Shown here: positions 53,513 through 63,219 of the stretch, piece by piece
Layout: the number at the start of each line of letters is the position of its first letter
Position numbering within the stretch: position 1 is the first letter of the stretch
Source of the DNA: Symsagittifera roscoffensis
Taxonomy: Eukaryota > Xenacoelomorpha > Acoela > Convolutidae
Length of the DNA: 64,000 nt
Direction: 5' to 3'
Assembly (NCBI RefSeq): GCF_963678635.1
Contig: NC_087070.1
Location: 37,956,600 to 38,020,599, forward strand
Notes under the pieces: generated by a model
Told to the model about the DNA's origin: nothing
The model's database searches: none
Seen by the model: only the letters and a program-made list of their open reading frames with translations
Translations under genes and position numbers: made by a program

Positions 53513-53712
53513 NNNNNNNNNNNNNNNNNNNNNNNNNNNNNNNNNNNNNNNNNNNNNNNNNNNNNNNNNNNNNNNNNNNNNNNNNNNNNNNNNNNNNNNN
53601 NNNNNNNNNNNNNNNNNNNNNNNNNNNNNNNNNNNNNNNNNNNNNNNNNNNNNNNNNNNNNNNNNNNNNNNNNNNNNNNNNNNNNNNNNNNNNNNNNNNN
53701 NNNNNNNNNNNN
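53513..53712. other. Assembly gap (200 N)
   Basis: Exactly 200 unknown bases, a scaffold-join convention, so the true distance is unknown. It separates the last SPAG17 exon and a MITE-like repeat from a LINE fragment. Order and orientation across it are uncertain. Confidence 1.
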
Positions 53713-54345
53713 CTGTTGACTGAGTGCGGCAAAGATCTTCCTTCGGTGGCTCTTCGGTGAGTTGATGTTTCGGGTGCCATTTCTTCGTAGATTCTTCGGT
53801 GTTTCTCCTCTCTGCTTGCGACAATATGCTCGATTGGGTTACCTCCTTCCGAGACTTCGTTCAGCCGTCTTCTTGCAGTGCTGCGCAAGTCAAGCCGGTG
53901 AGACTCTTCACACTGGATTTTAGCCGGGGCCTGTGTCCAGGTGCTGTTAACTCTTTCAGGTGATGGTCGTCGTGGAAGCTGGAGTATCTGTCGAGTACGA
54001 CCGCTGCTTTTTCTCCACCTCCATCCTGATCGTTGTTAGGTTTGCTCTTATGACCGCAGCTGCCGAAGGGGTGCCCGGGGGCGTACCAGTGATCAGCATG
54101 GCTGCTCTGTTGGCTGTCTCAAGCGTCTGAAGCGCTGTATTCGAGAGAAACGGTCCCCAGATCTCCAGAGCGTACAGACCAGCAGGCTTCGCGTAGGCTT
54201 TGTAAAGTTGGGACAAGTCGATCCCAAGTCTTTGCCTGCTAGTTCTTGGAGGATTTGAGTAGTAGATGTTGAGGCTGATCAGGGGGGGGGGGGACCCTGA
54301 AGACCCACTTGTATTAAGATAGGGAATAGAGCATCCGGTCTTCAA
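53713..54345 (-). mobile_element. LINE reverse-transcriptase fragment, different family
   Basis: The minus strand reads LYKAYAKPAGLYALEIWGPF, then LETANRAAMLITGTPPGTP and AAAVIRANL, the thumb region of Jockey-type reverse transcriptases (compare ...NRALRLITGCPPGTP). It lies beyond the RT core, which is absent. A second frame (RRLNEVSEGGNPIEHIV) continues towards the gap. It differs from the three LINE copies to the left. A truncated 3' fragment. Confidence 0.7.
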
Positions 54346-54397
54346 GCTATGTATTAAGATTGGGTATAAATTCTACAATGTATTAAGATAGGGAATA
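54311..54397 (+). repeat. Three-copy GTATTAAGATAGGGAATA repeat
   Basis: Copies at 54,311, 54,351 (three changes) and 54,380. A fourth, with one change, lies 7.5 kb away at 61,846 inside the virus-like element. It may mark the left margin of that element. Confidence 0.65.
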
Positions 54398-54907
54398 CCG
54401 ATGGTATGGTTTTATGGTTTGTGTGATGGTAAGATAATGGTAAGAAAAACGAAAATTTTTTGGTTTTTGTTAATTTTTTTCGCAAAGTTTTTGGCGCGCG
54501 CTATCTAATTGGGAACAGTTAATTGTTAATTACGTGCAGATTGTAGAATAAAGGTTATGTATTTAGTTTTTTGGTGCATGGTAAGTCAATGGTAAGAGTT
54601 TGTGTGCAAAAACTTGGATTTTTTATCAAAAAAATTTTTTCGAAAAAATTCAAAAACGATAGGATTTTGTTTAATTTGATCTAATAAAAATTTATTAGAT
54701 ACTTTTACTTTCTATCTATCTGAATCTATTCTGAACCTACAGAGACTTCGAAAAAAGTCAAGTTTTTTGAGAGAAAAAAATTAAATTACAAAGAAATTAT
54801 ATAAATCACTGCATCGTATAGTAAACTTACTGCCATAATTTACATTTTATTATCATGAAACCATAATAATATGACATCTTATATAATTTAATACATTAGA
54901 AGAGTTC

Positions 54908-57900
54908 TTATAAGTCCAATGGTTTTTTATGAATTCCATCATCTTGCACTTGTCTTTTAGGATAAAAACAATTTAGTCCTTTCTTTGTCTGTTCATATGT
55001 AGCAACCATATGATTTATAGTTTTGAATCCTCTATTAGTAGATGTAAGATTAATTGCTTCATCAAGCACTCTCCTGTATTTTGACATGTGACCGTCTCCA
55101 GAATCTTCTAGAACCCGCTTATTCAATCCTTTGCTGCTAAATTTGAGTTTTTCTGACTTGTTGTCATAGCAGCAATATGTCTTACTACATAAACAGAGCA
55201 TTTCTGTGCACCTAAATTCTTCTTTGAAAAGTCCCGGCTCCCGCTTATCATGTTTTTTATGGATACTACAACACGTTCGAGGAAAGAAATTAGATTTTGC
55301 ATCCGCCTTGAAGGAATCTCTGCAATCACTCTCCCTCATTTTTCCCAAGCAGCTCTCTTATCTGGTTGGATGCAATCGTACAAATTTTCTTCTGCAAGTG
55401 CCAAGTAAAGTGAGTCTGTGTCCATCTCCAACTCTTCAAATTTATTCACATCACAGAACTTGTCAAAGAAGTTATAGTAGAGTTCCAACATTCTCAGTTT
55501 TGCAAAAACCAGCTATGAAAAAACCAACAATGATGGGTTCTCTGTGCTCAATGGTTGACTTCAATAACTCCACCTCATATAAGTCCTTCTCAACTGTGTT
55601 AAGTCTCTTAAACAGTGGTTCATTGATTGCCTTGTGAGTTTTTTCATCGTTCAGATACTTCGTGATTGTATGTCTCGATCTATCTATGATCTGATATCCA
55701 TAGGAGGAATTGCCCAAGAGCTTCATTGTTTCTGCTACAACTCCTGACAAAGGGTTTTCATCTCCTTCTCTTCTTGCATCAACCACCGATTGAACGAAAT
55801 TATTGAAACACTTCCGAGGAGAATATTGAACAAATCGGTAAATTTTGGTGCACTGTAATCCAAGTTCCATATAAAAGTTGAAGAGAGGAGTTATAACCGT
55901 TCCATTTTCCAGCTTGAAACTAGATATCAGCATTCTCTGAGGATGCTTTAACATTTCGTTCTCGATCGCATAGTTTTTCATGTAATCTCCAATATCATCT
56001 CTTCCGACCTCAGTATTTTTGAAAATTGGAGGAAAATTTGCAAATTTTGATTTCAGTTCATCTGGAACAACTAAGTCGCACTGAACGTAGCCAAAAAGAG
56101 ATCCATCTTTTATCTTTGCTAGAAGAGAGTCTGTAGAAAGAGGTCTTTTATAGGGAAAGTGGGTTCTGACGTGATTTTTGATCTTTTCATCGGTTTTGAA
56201 ACTTTCCCACCAGTCACACTCCCACATTTCTTCAACTTTGTATCCTTTCTCTTGAATGTATTCTCGTCTCATCTCATCCATCTCTCTCTTCTTATTTCCT
56301 CGCTCGATATCCTGTTCTGTTAAGGAGGGACGAGCTTCTTGACAAGAACAAAAGTGATAGTAGCATCACATTTCCTCGAATACTGTTTTACAGTGATCAC
56401 AATAACCGTTCACGTTAAAACAGTCAATTTTCTTCTGTTTTCCAGATGTAAAAAAGCTCTCAATTTTACATTCTGGTCTTGATTCTTGATAGAAAGACAT
56501 GACCATATTCTCAAAGTTGCGAGTTCGGTTATGTCTAGCCTTTAATTTCTGCATATCAGTGTCAAACTCCCATCTCGTATACAGTCCTGTTGGCATTTCT
56601 TGACACATTGAGAAAGGGTAAAGCTGGCTTGCATCAATTCCAACGATTGATTTACAAACATTTGATGAATTTCTGATGTATGTTTCATCAACTACAGCTT
56701 TTCGAGTGAAGACAATTGAAGGCCCACCGGTCATGTCTTCTCGTATTTTTTCGAACAAATGTTTATCATTTTCGCAAAATGGATAAAACTTGTAATTTGT
56801 AGATTTGTGTAGACATATGTTTGCTAGATTTGGAAGTGTACATCCAAGTTTCAACATATCTATCCCTTTGTTATGATGAAATTGGATCATTTTTTGCATT
56901 GCTTCCAGGGTTGGAACTACATCTTTGTTGTTGTACCACTGCAAAAAGTCTTCGAACACAGTCATTCCGTTTCTCTGCCAAGTTTGTTGTAAGTAACTGC
57001 AATTATCTAGACCAGATGGGGGTACAGTCTTGATTTGAAGCTTTTTCAGTGCTTGCTGTTCATCAAGTCCACTCTTCCTCAGTTTTTCAAAATCAGTAAA
57101 GTTTTTGTCTAGAGGATTGTTGTTTCTAAGTTTACTGAAAAATGCTTCATATGGGGGCAGTCCTGGAAAATCAAGTTTGTCAGGGTTGTCAAACCACTCA
57201 TAAGAAAAGAATCCTTTTGTTTCACTAGCTTTATAAGCTTTGAGAAATGAGTCCAGAGTTGTTGCTCCACCCAGAAATTTCATAATGTCAAGAAATTGTA
57301 CATCTCCAAACTTGAAAGATATAAAATCATTTGCTTTTTTGATAACGGATGTTTCTTGCTCTTTATCGCGAATCAAATAAGGGATTAAGTAGGACTTGAT
57401 CAAATTTAAGTCATATCTACCACTGTTAAATCCAAAAACAGGTAAAGTATTTATATATCTCTCCAGATGTTGTTTCAAATCGATGAGTTGATTTTTCTGA
57501 ATTCGCAAAAATTGTGTTGACATATCTGCTTCTTCCGAATCTTCAATGCATTCGTCTTCGTACTCGAATTTGTTACTTGAATAATTTTTACCACGTTCGT
57601 TCAGTTGATCAAAGATCTTTTTCATTCGTTCATTGACAGCTCTTTCAATATCTTGAAATTTTGTTCTCATCTCCAACTTACTTTTTTCAGCTAACAGTTC
57701 GAGGTTGGATACAAAATCAATTATCAAGTTCTGTGTATCCTTGTTGTACAAGAAGATGGGATCATCAATCAAATTCGATGATATAGAGACTGAAATGGGG
57801 ACATGTTTTCCAATCTAGGTAGTAGTTTGTGTTTCTTTTATTTCCTCTGTAGGAACACAAATCGATTCAAAATCGAAAGTTGCTTGATTATTGAAGAGCT

Positions 57901-59254
57901 TGTTATCTTCAGAAACTGGAAGATTGAATCCCTCTAGCTTTTCAAACAAGGTTTCGCGAAGTTCATACACGTTCTTTGGGTAAATATGTCTCACTCGGTC
58001 CTTACATCTCAGGTGATGCTGATTGAAGTGATCTGATTTGTGGAAAAAAGTGTCACAACTAGGGCATCGAAAGCACTTGAAGAAACTATCTATATCATTT
58101 GTATGAATGATATGATTGTTAAATCTCAGTAGCTTAATTGTTTTATCGAATCTTCCGATACTTCTTTGAGCTAGTTCTTCTACATCTCCTTCTTGGATAT
58201 CGAAATCGTATATAAAAATGTTTCTTTGCACAATTTCCTCGACAACAGACAAGTCTTCTACAGAAACTCCACGAAAATTTTTAGGATCATAACCAGATTT
58301 TGATATAAACTCTGTAAAGTATCTGGAAGTGTGAGAGTCGAGATCTTTGTGTCCGTTCATGTACATTGCCAATGCGCGGAAAAGACACAAATGATCTTTG
58401 TAAGGTTCCTTGTCCTTGTTAGATAAAAGACAGTTAACAGAATGGTTTTTCAGTAGAGGTTCGGGTAGGACAGAATCCGGACATCCCATGGGGATGTTTT
58501 TCAGCAAAGCAGCAAAAATTGTGACGTTAGTAATTAACTTGAATCTCCATTTTGTGTTTTGGCGTTCTTGCGTACATTGCTCCACAATATCAAATTTTTC
58601 TACTTTTCCTTGGATTGTTATCAAATCCGCTTTCGTACAAAGTCAGTGGGATTTTTCAAACAGAGTATTGTTTTCATGAGCGTAGAAATAACGATATTCA
58701 CCAGTCTCAATATTTCGAAGAACAAAACCCAGAGCTAGGTTGATTTTGGCTGCAGAATCGAGCTTGTTGAAGACTTCTTCAAGTTTCTCGTTAATTATTT
58801 TAGTATCTAACTTGGACATTTGGAAGTTAAATACCTTATGTCTACCATTTTCCATCTCCGTATCCACCAGAAAATGTTGACAAGCACTAAGTTCCTCCTT
58901 TAGTTTTTCACCATCTTCCCCTTCTTCCTCCACAATCTTGTTCAAGTCGGCCACCGTATCACTGGGTTTCCGTTGTTTTGCTCCATGTTCCTTTCTCCGA
59001 TGTAGTAGAGAGTAGTAACTGGGGAATTCTTGTTTACAAGAAGAACAAACCGTCGATTGCTTCAAACTTGGTTGAGCATGCTTCTTAGCCATATGATAGC
59101 TCATTTCTTGTTGATTATAGGTAAAATACTTACAATCAGGGCAAGAAATAACTCCTTTAGAACAATTTTTCCGGTGTCGAGCTGTGTTTTGACGAGTATA
59201 CATATTTCCACAGTCTCCACACTTTACTTTTTCGTTTCGGTTAAGGGCAGGCAT
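54908..59254 (-). pseudogene. Protein-primed DNA polymerase B with N-terminal zinc fingers and OTU-like region, broken
   Basis: Fossil gene, about five breaks, most of the length readable. Domains in order from 59.25 kb leftwards: three C2H2-type fingers (CGDCGNMYTRQNTARHRKNC first), an OTU-like Cys box (DHLCLFRALAMYM near 58.39 kb) with a downstream HIIHTND, a further C2H2 finger, and exonuclease motifs TFDFES and FNSGRYDLNL. Polymerase motif A DASQLYPFSM is near 56.63 kb, motif B KLLGNSSYGY near 55.70 kb, and a conserved C-terminal Cys-rich stretch (TCCSIHKKHDKREPGLF) near 55.27 kb. Known family: protein-primed PolB replicates linear DNA elements such as Polintons. Its TATA box and array lie at 59,428-59,661. 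Confidence 0.9.
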
Positions 59255-59427
59255 TATCTAAAAAAATTGGGACTTTTGAAATGTTCCAAACTTAAAAACT
59301 TAAAGTACCAATTGAATGAAAATACTTACTTTTGGAGAAGTAACGAAATGTAAAATTTGAAGTAAAATTCAATTGACTGTTTCTGATTGGCAAACAAAAT
59401 GAATGATTTAACCCAATAAAATAAGTG

Positions 59428-59663
59428 TATTTATACTATCAATGACGCCTACGCAATAATCCTTTTACGGTAATGACATCATTCTTTGAATAGAAGTGAC
59501 GTCACCACCTACGCAATTTTCCTTATTTGGTAATGACGTCATTCTTTGAATAGAAGTGACGTCACCACCCACGCAATGTTCCTTTTATGACAATGACGTT
59601 ATTCTAGAAATAGAAATGACGTCAACACCCACGCAATTTTCCTTTTATGGTAATGACGTCATT
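59428..59663 (-). promoter_or_regulatory. TATA box plus 60-bp tandem CRE/CArG array (PolB promoter)
   Basis: On the minus strand TATAAATA (59,435-59,428) lies about 175 bp before the PolB start. Upstream is a 60-bp unit repeated about 3.7 times (59,441-59,663). Each unit holds 'acgcaat', a CC(A/T)6GG box and two CREs. TGACGTCA is perfect at 59,497, 59,534, 59,557, 59,617 and 59,654, with one-base variants at 59,474 and 59,594. CArG boxes are perfect at 59,521 and 59,641, with near matches at 59,461 and 59,581. The array could also serve the plus-strand frame that starts at 59,763. Confidence 0.85.
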
Positions 59664-59762
59664 CCTTTGAAAGTTCTAGAATTTTCCAGAAAAATTTTCA
59701 ACCAATCAGAACTAAGCAGTTCCTAGACATAACTTTGGATCCAAAATATTCATTTTTGAAGA

Positions 59763-60176
59763 ATGTCAATCAAAAAGCATTTGAACTTCCTCGAATTACT
59801 CTACAAGAAAAAAGAAAATATTCCGTGTGATTTCCTTATTGATGAAATAGATGTAGATTCTTACTTTTTTCACATTCTTTTGGACGTTTATGTTGTCCAA
59901 AATAGAGTTCTCCGACTAAGTAAAGGTCTTTTTAGAGAAACTTACTCAATCAAAGAGTTTACTTTTAATTCACATATTGCGTATCAAAGCTATAAACTTA
60001 CAGCTGAGTTACACTTGACTAGAAAAGAAAATCCATTTATTTTAAAAAATTTGAAGTTAATAAAAAAATCGTACGATAATATTTCAAAGACTCTTTTTAT
60101 TCCATATCCAACTCCCAAATTTGTTAAAACTCCCCAGCAAAATTCTTTATTCCTCCATTTTTTTAAGGACTTTTAA
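59763..60176 (+). CDS. Hypothetical protein of the virus-like element, 137 aa
   Basis: ATG start, Leu/Phe/Lys-rich, no signal peptide. I do not recognise it. A central stretch (NRVLRLSKGL ... FTFNSHIAYQSYKLTAEL) weakly resembles a PC4-like strand-and-helix pattern, but this is not enough to assign. It starts 100 bp right of the CRE/CArG array, divergent from PolB. Confidence 0.5.
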   Translation: MSIKKHLNFLELLYKKKENIPCDFLIDEIDVDSYFFHILLDVYVVQNRVLRLSKGLFRETYSIKEFTFNSHIAYQSYKLTAELHLTRKENPFILKNLKLIKKSYDNISKTLFIPYPTPKFVKTPQQNSLFLHFFKDF

Positions 60177-60348
60177 AGTTCAAAATCTTGCATGATCAGG
60201 TTTGGTATCAGATTACCAGAGATTTGCTTTGAAAAATTCATCAACTTTGAGTTATCATCTCAAATCTACATCAAAATCAAAGAACTTGAATATCTGCTAA
60301 AAAACAGCAATTTCGCATCGATTATATACAAAAAATTCAGTTAACTTG

Positions 60349-60507
60349 ATGAGAAGACTTGCAGAGATGCTACGTTTATTAATTTTTCTTCTTTTGTTAC
60401 TTATATCGGCAATATTTCTTATTTTTACAGCAAACAACTTTTGGTCATTTATTTTTGCGATTGCTTTTGTGTATATTTTTACTTATTTGGAAGACTTAAG
60501 TCGTTGA
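60349..60507 (+). CDS. Small two-pass membrane protein, 52 aa
   Basis: ATG 60,349 to TGA 60,507. MRRLAEMLR is followed by two hydrophobic segments (residues about 10-26 and 32-46), ending YLEDLSR. The positive N-terminus and closely spaced helices suggest a hairpin membrane protein, such as a small viroporin-like frame. Nothing but length and hydrophobicity supports it. Confidence 0.4.
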   Translation: MRRLAEMLRLLIFLLLLLISAIFLIFTANNFWSFIFAIAFVYIFTYLEDLSR

Positions 60508-60515
60508 AAGGTTCC

Positions 60516-60694
60516 TCTGATTGGATACGACAACTTGAACAAAAATGAACATTTTTGTGATTGGAAACGACAATGTGTAAAATGGAGCTTTGTTTCCAAT
60601 TGGACACGAGTTTTCTATCAGAATTCCATAAAAGGAAACTAAAATCTGATTGGACACGACTACAATCCAAATAAGGAAAATTCATTCTGATTGG
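60516..60694 (+). promoter_or_regulatory. Inverted CCAAT-box array with two CArG boxes
   Basis: ATTGG (CCAAT reversed) occurs at 60,520, 60,560, 60,599, 60,649 and 60,690, about 40 bp apart, mostly inside the longer unit tgattggacacgac. Perfect CArG boxes CCATAAAAGG (60,626) and CCAAATAAGG (60,667) alternate with them. The array lies about 190 bp before the plus-strand gene at 60,885. No clear TATA box was seen. Confidence 0.75.
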
Positions 60695-60884
60695 TTAAAC
60701 CCACACATTCTAGTTGAAGGTACCCCTCTCTCTTAACTAAAAATCATTTTATTTTCAACTTAACTACCGTCAACTACCTCCTCTCTCAGCTCTAAATACA
60801 TTAATTTCAACATAACTACCGGCAACTTTCTCCATCTCAACTGTAAATCTTGTTTTTAATCATTTACTCAACTTATTGCTCAAA

Positions 60885-61373
60885 ATGATCTTCTCAGTAC
60901 AAAACAACAACCTTATGTTCTCGGTGGAATTTTCGGCTGATTTAGTACAAATCCAAGTGCGAGAAACATTTTGTGGAGTTTTTCTGGCACGAATGGACAT
61001 CCCAATCCAAGTCTGGCATATGGTGGAAGTGATGCGAACGGATTTCAACGAACATCATATAACGCAAGTACCTCCTACAGAGAATCAACTTGGAGAAATG
61101 CAAATGATGGAGGAAGTGGCCGAGCATGTGGGAATGAACTACCCCGAAATTCCTGACTCTAGATATGTAGCCCAACCATTCGACGATTTCTTCTTTCCTT
61201 GGGAAGAGGGATCATTGGACAACCCAATTACCATCGAAGAGGATGAGGGGTTCTCTGAGCCAAGAACTCCAGTCAGCGAACCACTAGTGATGGAGGCAAG
61301 ACCAGCTTTGCGCTCCATTGAGAACTTGCAAAATTTTGAGAACTCAGCTGCTCGACAGCTCTTTGATTTGTAA
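60885..61373 (+). CDS. PC4-like domain with acidic tail, 162 aa
   Basis: ATG 60,885. The first 60 residues (MFSVEFSADLVQIQVRE, then CGVFLARMDIPIQVWHMVEV) have the beta-beta-beta-beta-helix pattern of the PC4/p15 single-strand DNA-binding fold. The rest is acidic and Pro-rich, with PFDDFFFPWEEG and ITIEEDE, a SUMO-interacting-motif-like string, and ends QLFDL. An acidic activator or ssDNA-binding role in the element is inference. It sits behind the CCAAT/CArG array. Confidence 0.6.
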   Translation: MIFSVQNNNLMFSVEFSADLVQIQVRETFCGVFLARMDIPIQVWHMVEVMRTDFNEHHITQVPPTENQLGEMQMMEEVAEHVGMNYPEIPDSRYVAQPFDDFFFPWEEGSLDNPITIEEDEGFSEPRTPVSEPLVMEARPALRSIENLQNFENSAARQLFDL

Positions 61374-62200
61374 ATAAATTGGCTACTGTCTTGTGCTTTG
61401 TAATTTAATTGTTTTACATCTAGAAATTTTTTTTTCAAGAGATAGGAACAAAGAGATCATAGAAAAATTTATTAAGAAATTTCAATGGTAAAAACTTGTT
61501 AAAAAAGAAACTAATTATGCATCTGGTAAATACTTTTATAGAATTTTGTTAGAAAGATGGCAAAAAAAATTAAACTAATTTTTGCAAGCATGTTAAAAAC
61601 TTAACATTAATTTTTGCACCATGCAAAACTTTTCATAATTTTTTTACACACTTTTTAAAAAAATCAAAGAAAATCTCGCAAATTAAGAAAAATTTCATTA
61701 AATATTTTCGCATTTTAAAGAAAACTGAGAGAGGATTTTCTTGCACATTTAATGATTAAAGAAAATGAAAATCTTTGTTTTAATTTTGATCATAAAAAAA
61801 TCTCCTTTTTGCATGTATATTGATCAAAAATACTGGAAAAACAATGTATTAAGAAAGGGAATAGCACTCAAAGTCAGCAATTATGAAAAAATTTTAGCAT
61901 TAATTTAACAAGTTTTTTACAATAAAATTTTGCACTTTTTGCATATGAATAAGAAAAAATAAGTTAGATTTTTGCATTTGTTTTCAAAAAAACTACGAAA
62001 AAACTTGCAACTAACACAAAAATTTGTTGAAAATTTTTGCACACTTGTTGAAAAAACCAAAACAGTTTTTGCATCTTGTAAAAAAATTTAATTAAATTTT
62101 TGCAAACGTGCTGAAAAAAATCAAACCAAAATTTGCATCTTGCGAAAAAACTCTTGATTTAAATAAAAACAATTTTGACAAGATTTTTATTAACAAATAT
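61374..62200. other. AT-rich gap with recurring TTTTTGCA
   Basis: Between two convergent genes. At least ten TTTTGCA or TTTTTGCA strings occur on the same strand (61.57-62.14 kb), one being the POU octamer ATTTGCAT near 62,133. One GTATTAAGAAAGGGAATA string is at 61,846. No open frame of interest. Confidence 0.6.
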
Positions 62201-62746
62201 TCAATTATTAATAGAAAAATTGATACGCTCACTATTTACGGTACCAAAACCATCAATAAAACAATCAACAATTTTCAACAAGTCAGTCTCATACTTTGAG
62301 TTTTGAACTTTTTGAATCCTTTCCAAAAAAGCTGATCCAAGAGTCTGAGTGGACGCAAGCTTCTGAGCAGAACTGAGATAATGTCTTTTGAATTTGTTTC
62401 GCAGGAGTCGTATCTTTGCAACACTGGGTAATTTTTCCGGTATTCTACATTTCAAATTGTGTTCGACTGCACGATTCAATTGATTGAAAACTTCACCTCT
62501 TGATGAAATAATATTGAAATAAAATCTGTATTTGTATAGAGTATATATACAGTCAACATTTTGATAAGTGAAATGACATTTATCTAATCTTTGCAAAATC
62601 TGATCGAGCGATGATCCGATTAATACTAAGTGAAATTTGCAATTTTCCACTGGGCAGAATGATGAATGGTTAGATACACAGTAGTCTTGGGTAACAATAA
62701 ATTTTTCATAAAAGTTTTCTGAGACAGATAAAAAGAGATTTTGCAT
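62201..62746 (-). CDS. Hypothetical protein of the virus-like element, 181 aa
   Basis: The minus-strand frame begins MQNLFLSVSENF. It has a Cys/His cluster (CVSNHSSFCPVENC) and a basic middle (IRLLRNKFKRHY). Not recognised. It is the gene downstream of the TATA box and CArG palindrome at 62,838-62,928. Another minus frame (62,859-62,626) overlaps its start; which is used is unclear. Confidence 0.5.
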   Translation of the reverse strand: MQNLFLSVSENFYEKFIVTQDYCVSNHSSFCPVENCKFHLVLIGSSLDQILQRLDKCHFTYQNVDCIYTLYKYRFYFNIISSRGEVFNQLNRAVEHNLKCRIPEKLPSVAKIRLLRNKFKRHYLSSAQKLASTQTLGSAFLERIQKVQNSKYETDLLKIVDCFIDGFGTVNSERINFSINN

Positions 62747-62837
62747 TGTAGTCCGAATAAAAAGTGGGATATGCTTGACACATAGCAGATGCCATCAACG
62801 ATTACTTGTTGAAAATGAATTTTATCTATATTGAATT

Positions 62838-62928
62838 GCTTATATAGTAGTTCCATCACCTACGCAATGTCCATATTTGGATCATCACCTACTCATTATT
62901 CCATATAAGGTATTAATACCTTATATGG
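62838..62928 (-). promoter_or_regulatory. TATA box with triple CArG boxes and 28-bp palindrome
   Basis: On the minus strand CTATATAAG (around 62,840-62,847) is a TATA box. Just upstream are CArG boxes CCATATTTGG (62,871), CCATATAAGG (62,901) and CCTTATATGG (62,919). The last two form a perfect 28-bp palindrome (62,901-62,928). A 30-bp unit (catcacctacgcaatgtcc...) is duplicated here, and it shares 'cacctacgcaat' next to a CArG box with the PolB array 3.3 kb away. Confidence 0.85.
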
Positions 62929-63033
62929 ATTGTACAGTGAGTCATCTAGATTTCCTAATTTCTATAAATTTACAAATATCATTATTTTAAAATATCTACT
63001 ACTGATCAGTTGGTTCTGAATCTTAAATCAAAA

Positions 63034-63219
63034 ATGTATTCACGAAAAGATATCCTTCCCAACTATATTGAATTTGCTAAGAACCAAAAAACGATTGGGA
63101 GATTTTCTTGGTCCCAAAAATCCTACAACGGAAAAATTTACTTTGAACCTTGCTTCCAATTGCTAAAGAAAAATGAATCTGGACAAATCGAAAAAAACCC
63201 AGCAAGTCTATCTTGGTGA
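63034..63219 (+). CDS. Hypothetical protein, 61 aa
   Basis: ATG 63,034, beginning MYSRKDILPNYIEFAKNQK, about 105 bp right of the CArG palindrome and on the opposite side from the 62,746 gene. Its last ~47 bases overlap the next gene in another frame. Not recognised; FSWSQKSYNGKIYFEPC has a strand-rich look. Confidence 0.45.
   Translation: MYSRKDILPNYIEFAKNQKTIGRFSWSQKSYNGKIYFEPCFQLLKKNESGQIEKNPASLSW

Noticed and set aside
59441-59663. CRISPR-like array
   Set aside because: The repeats are contiguous 60-bp units with no unique spacers, in animal DNA; they are a promoter/enhancer array.
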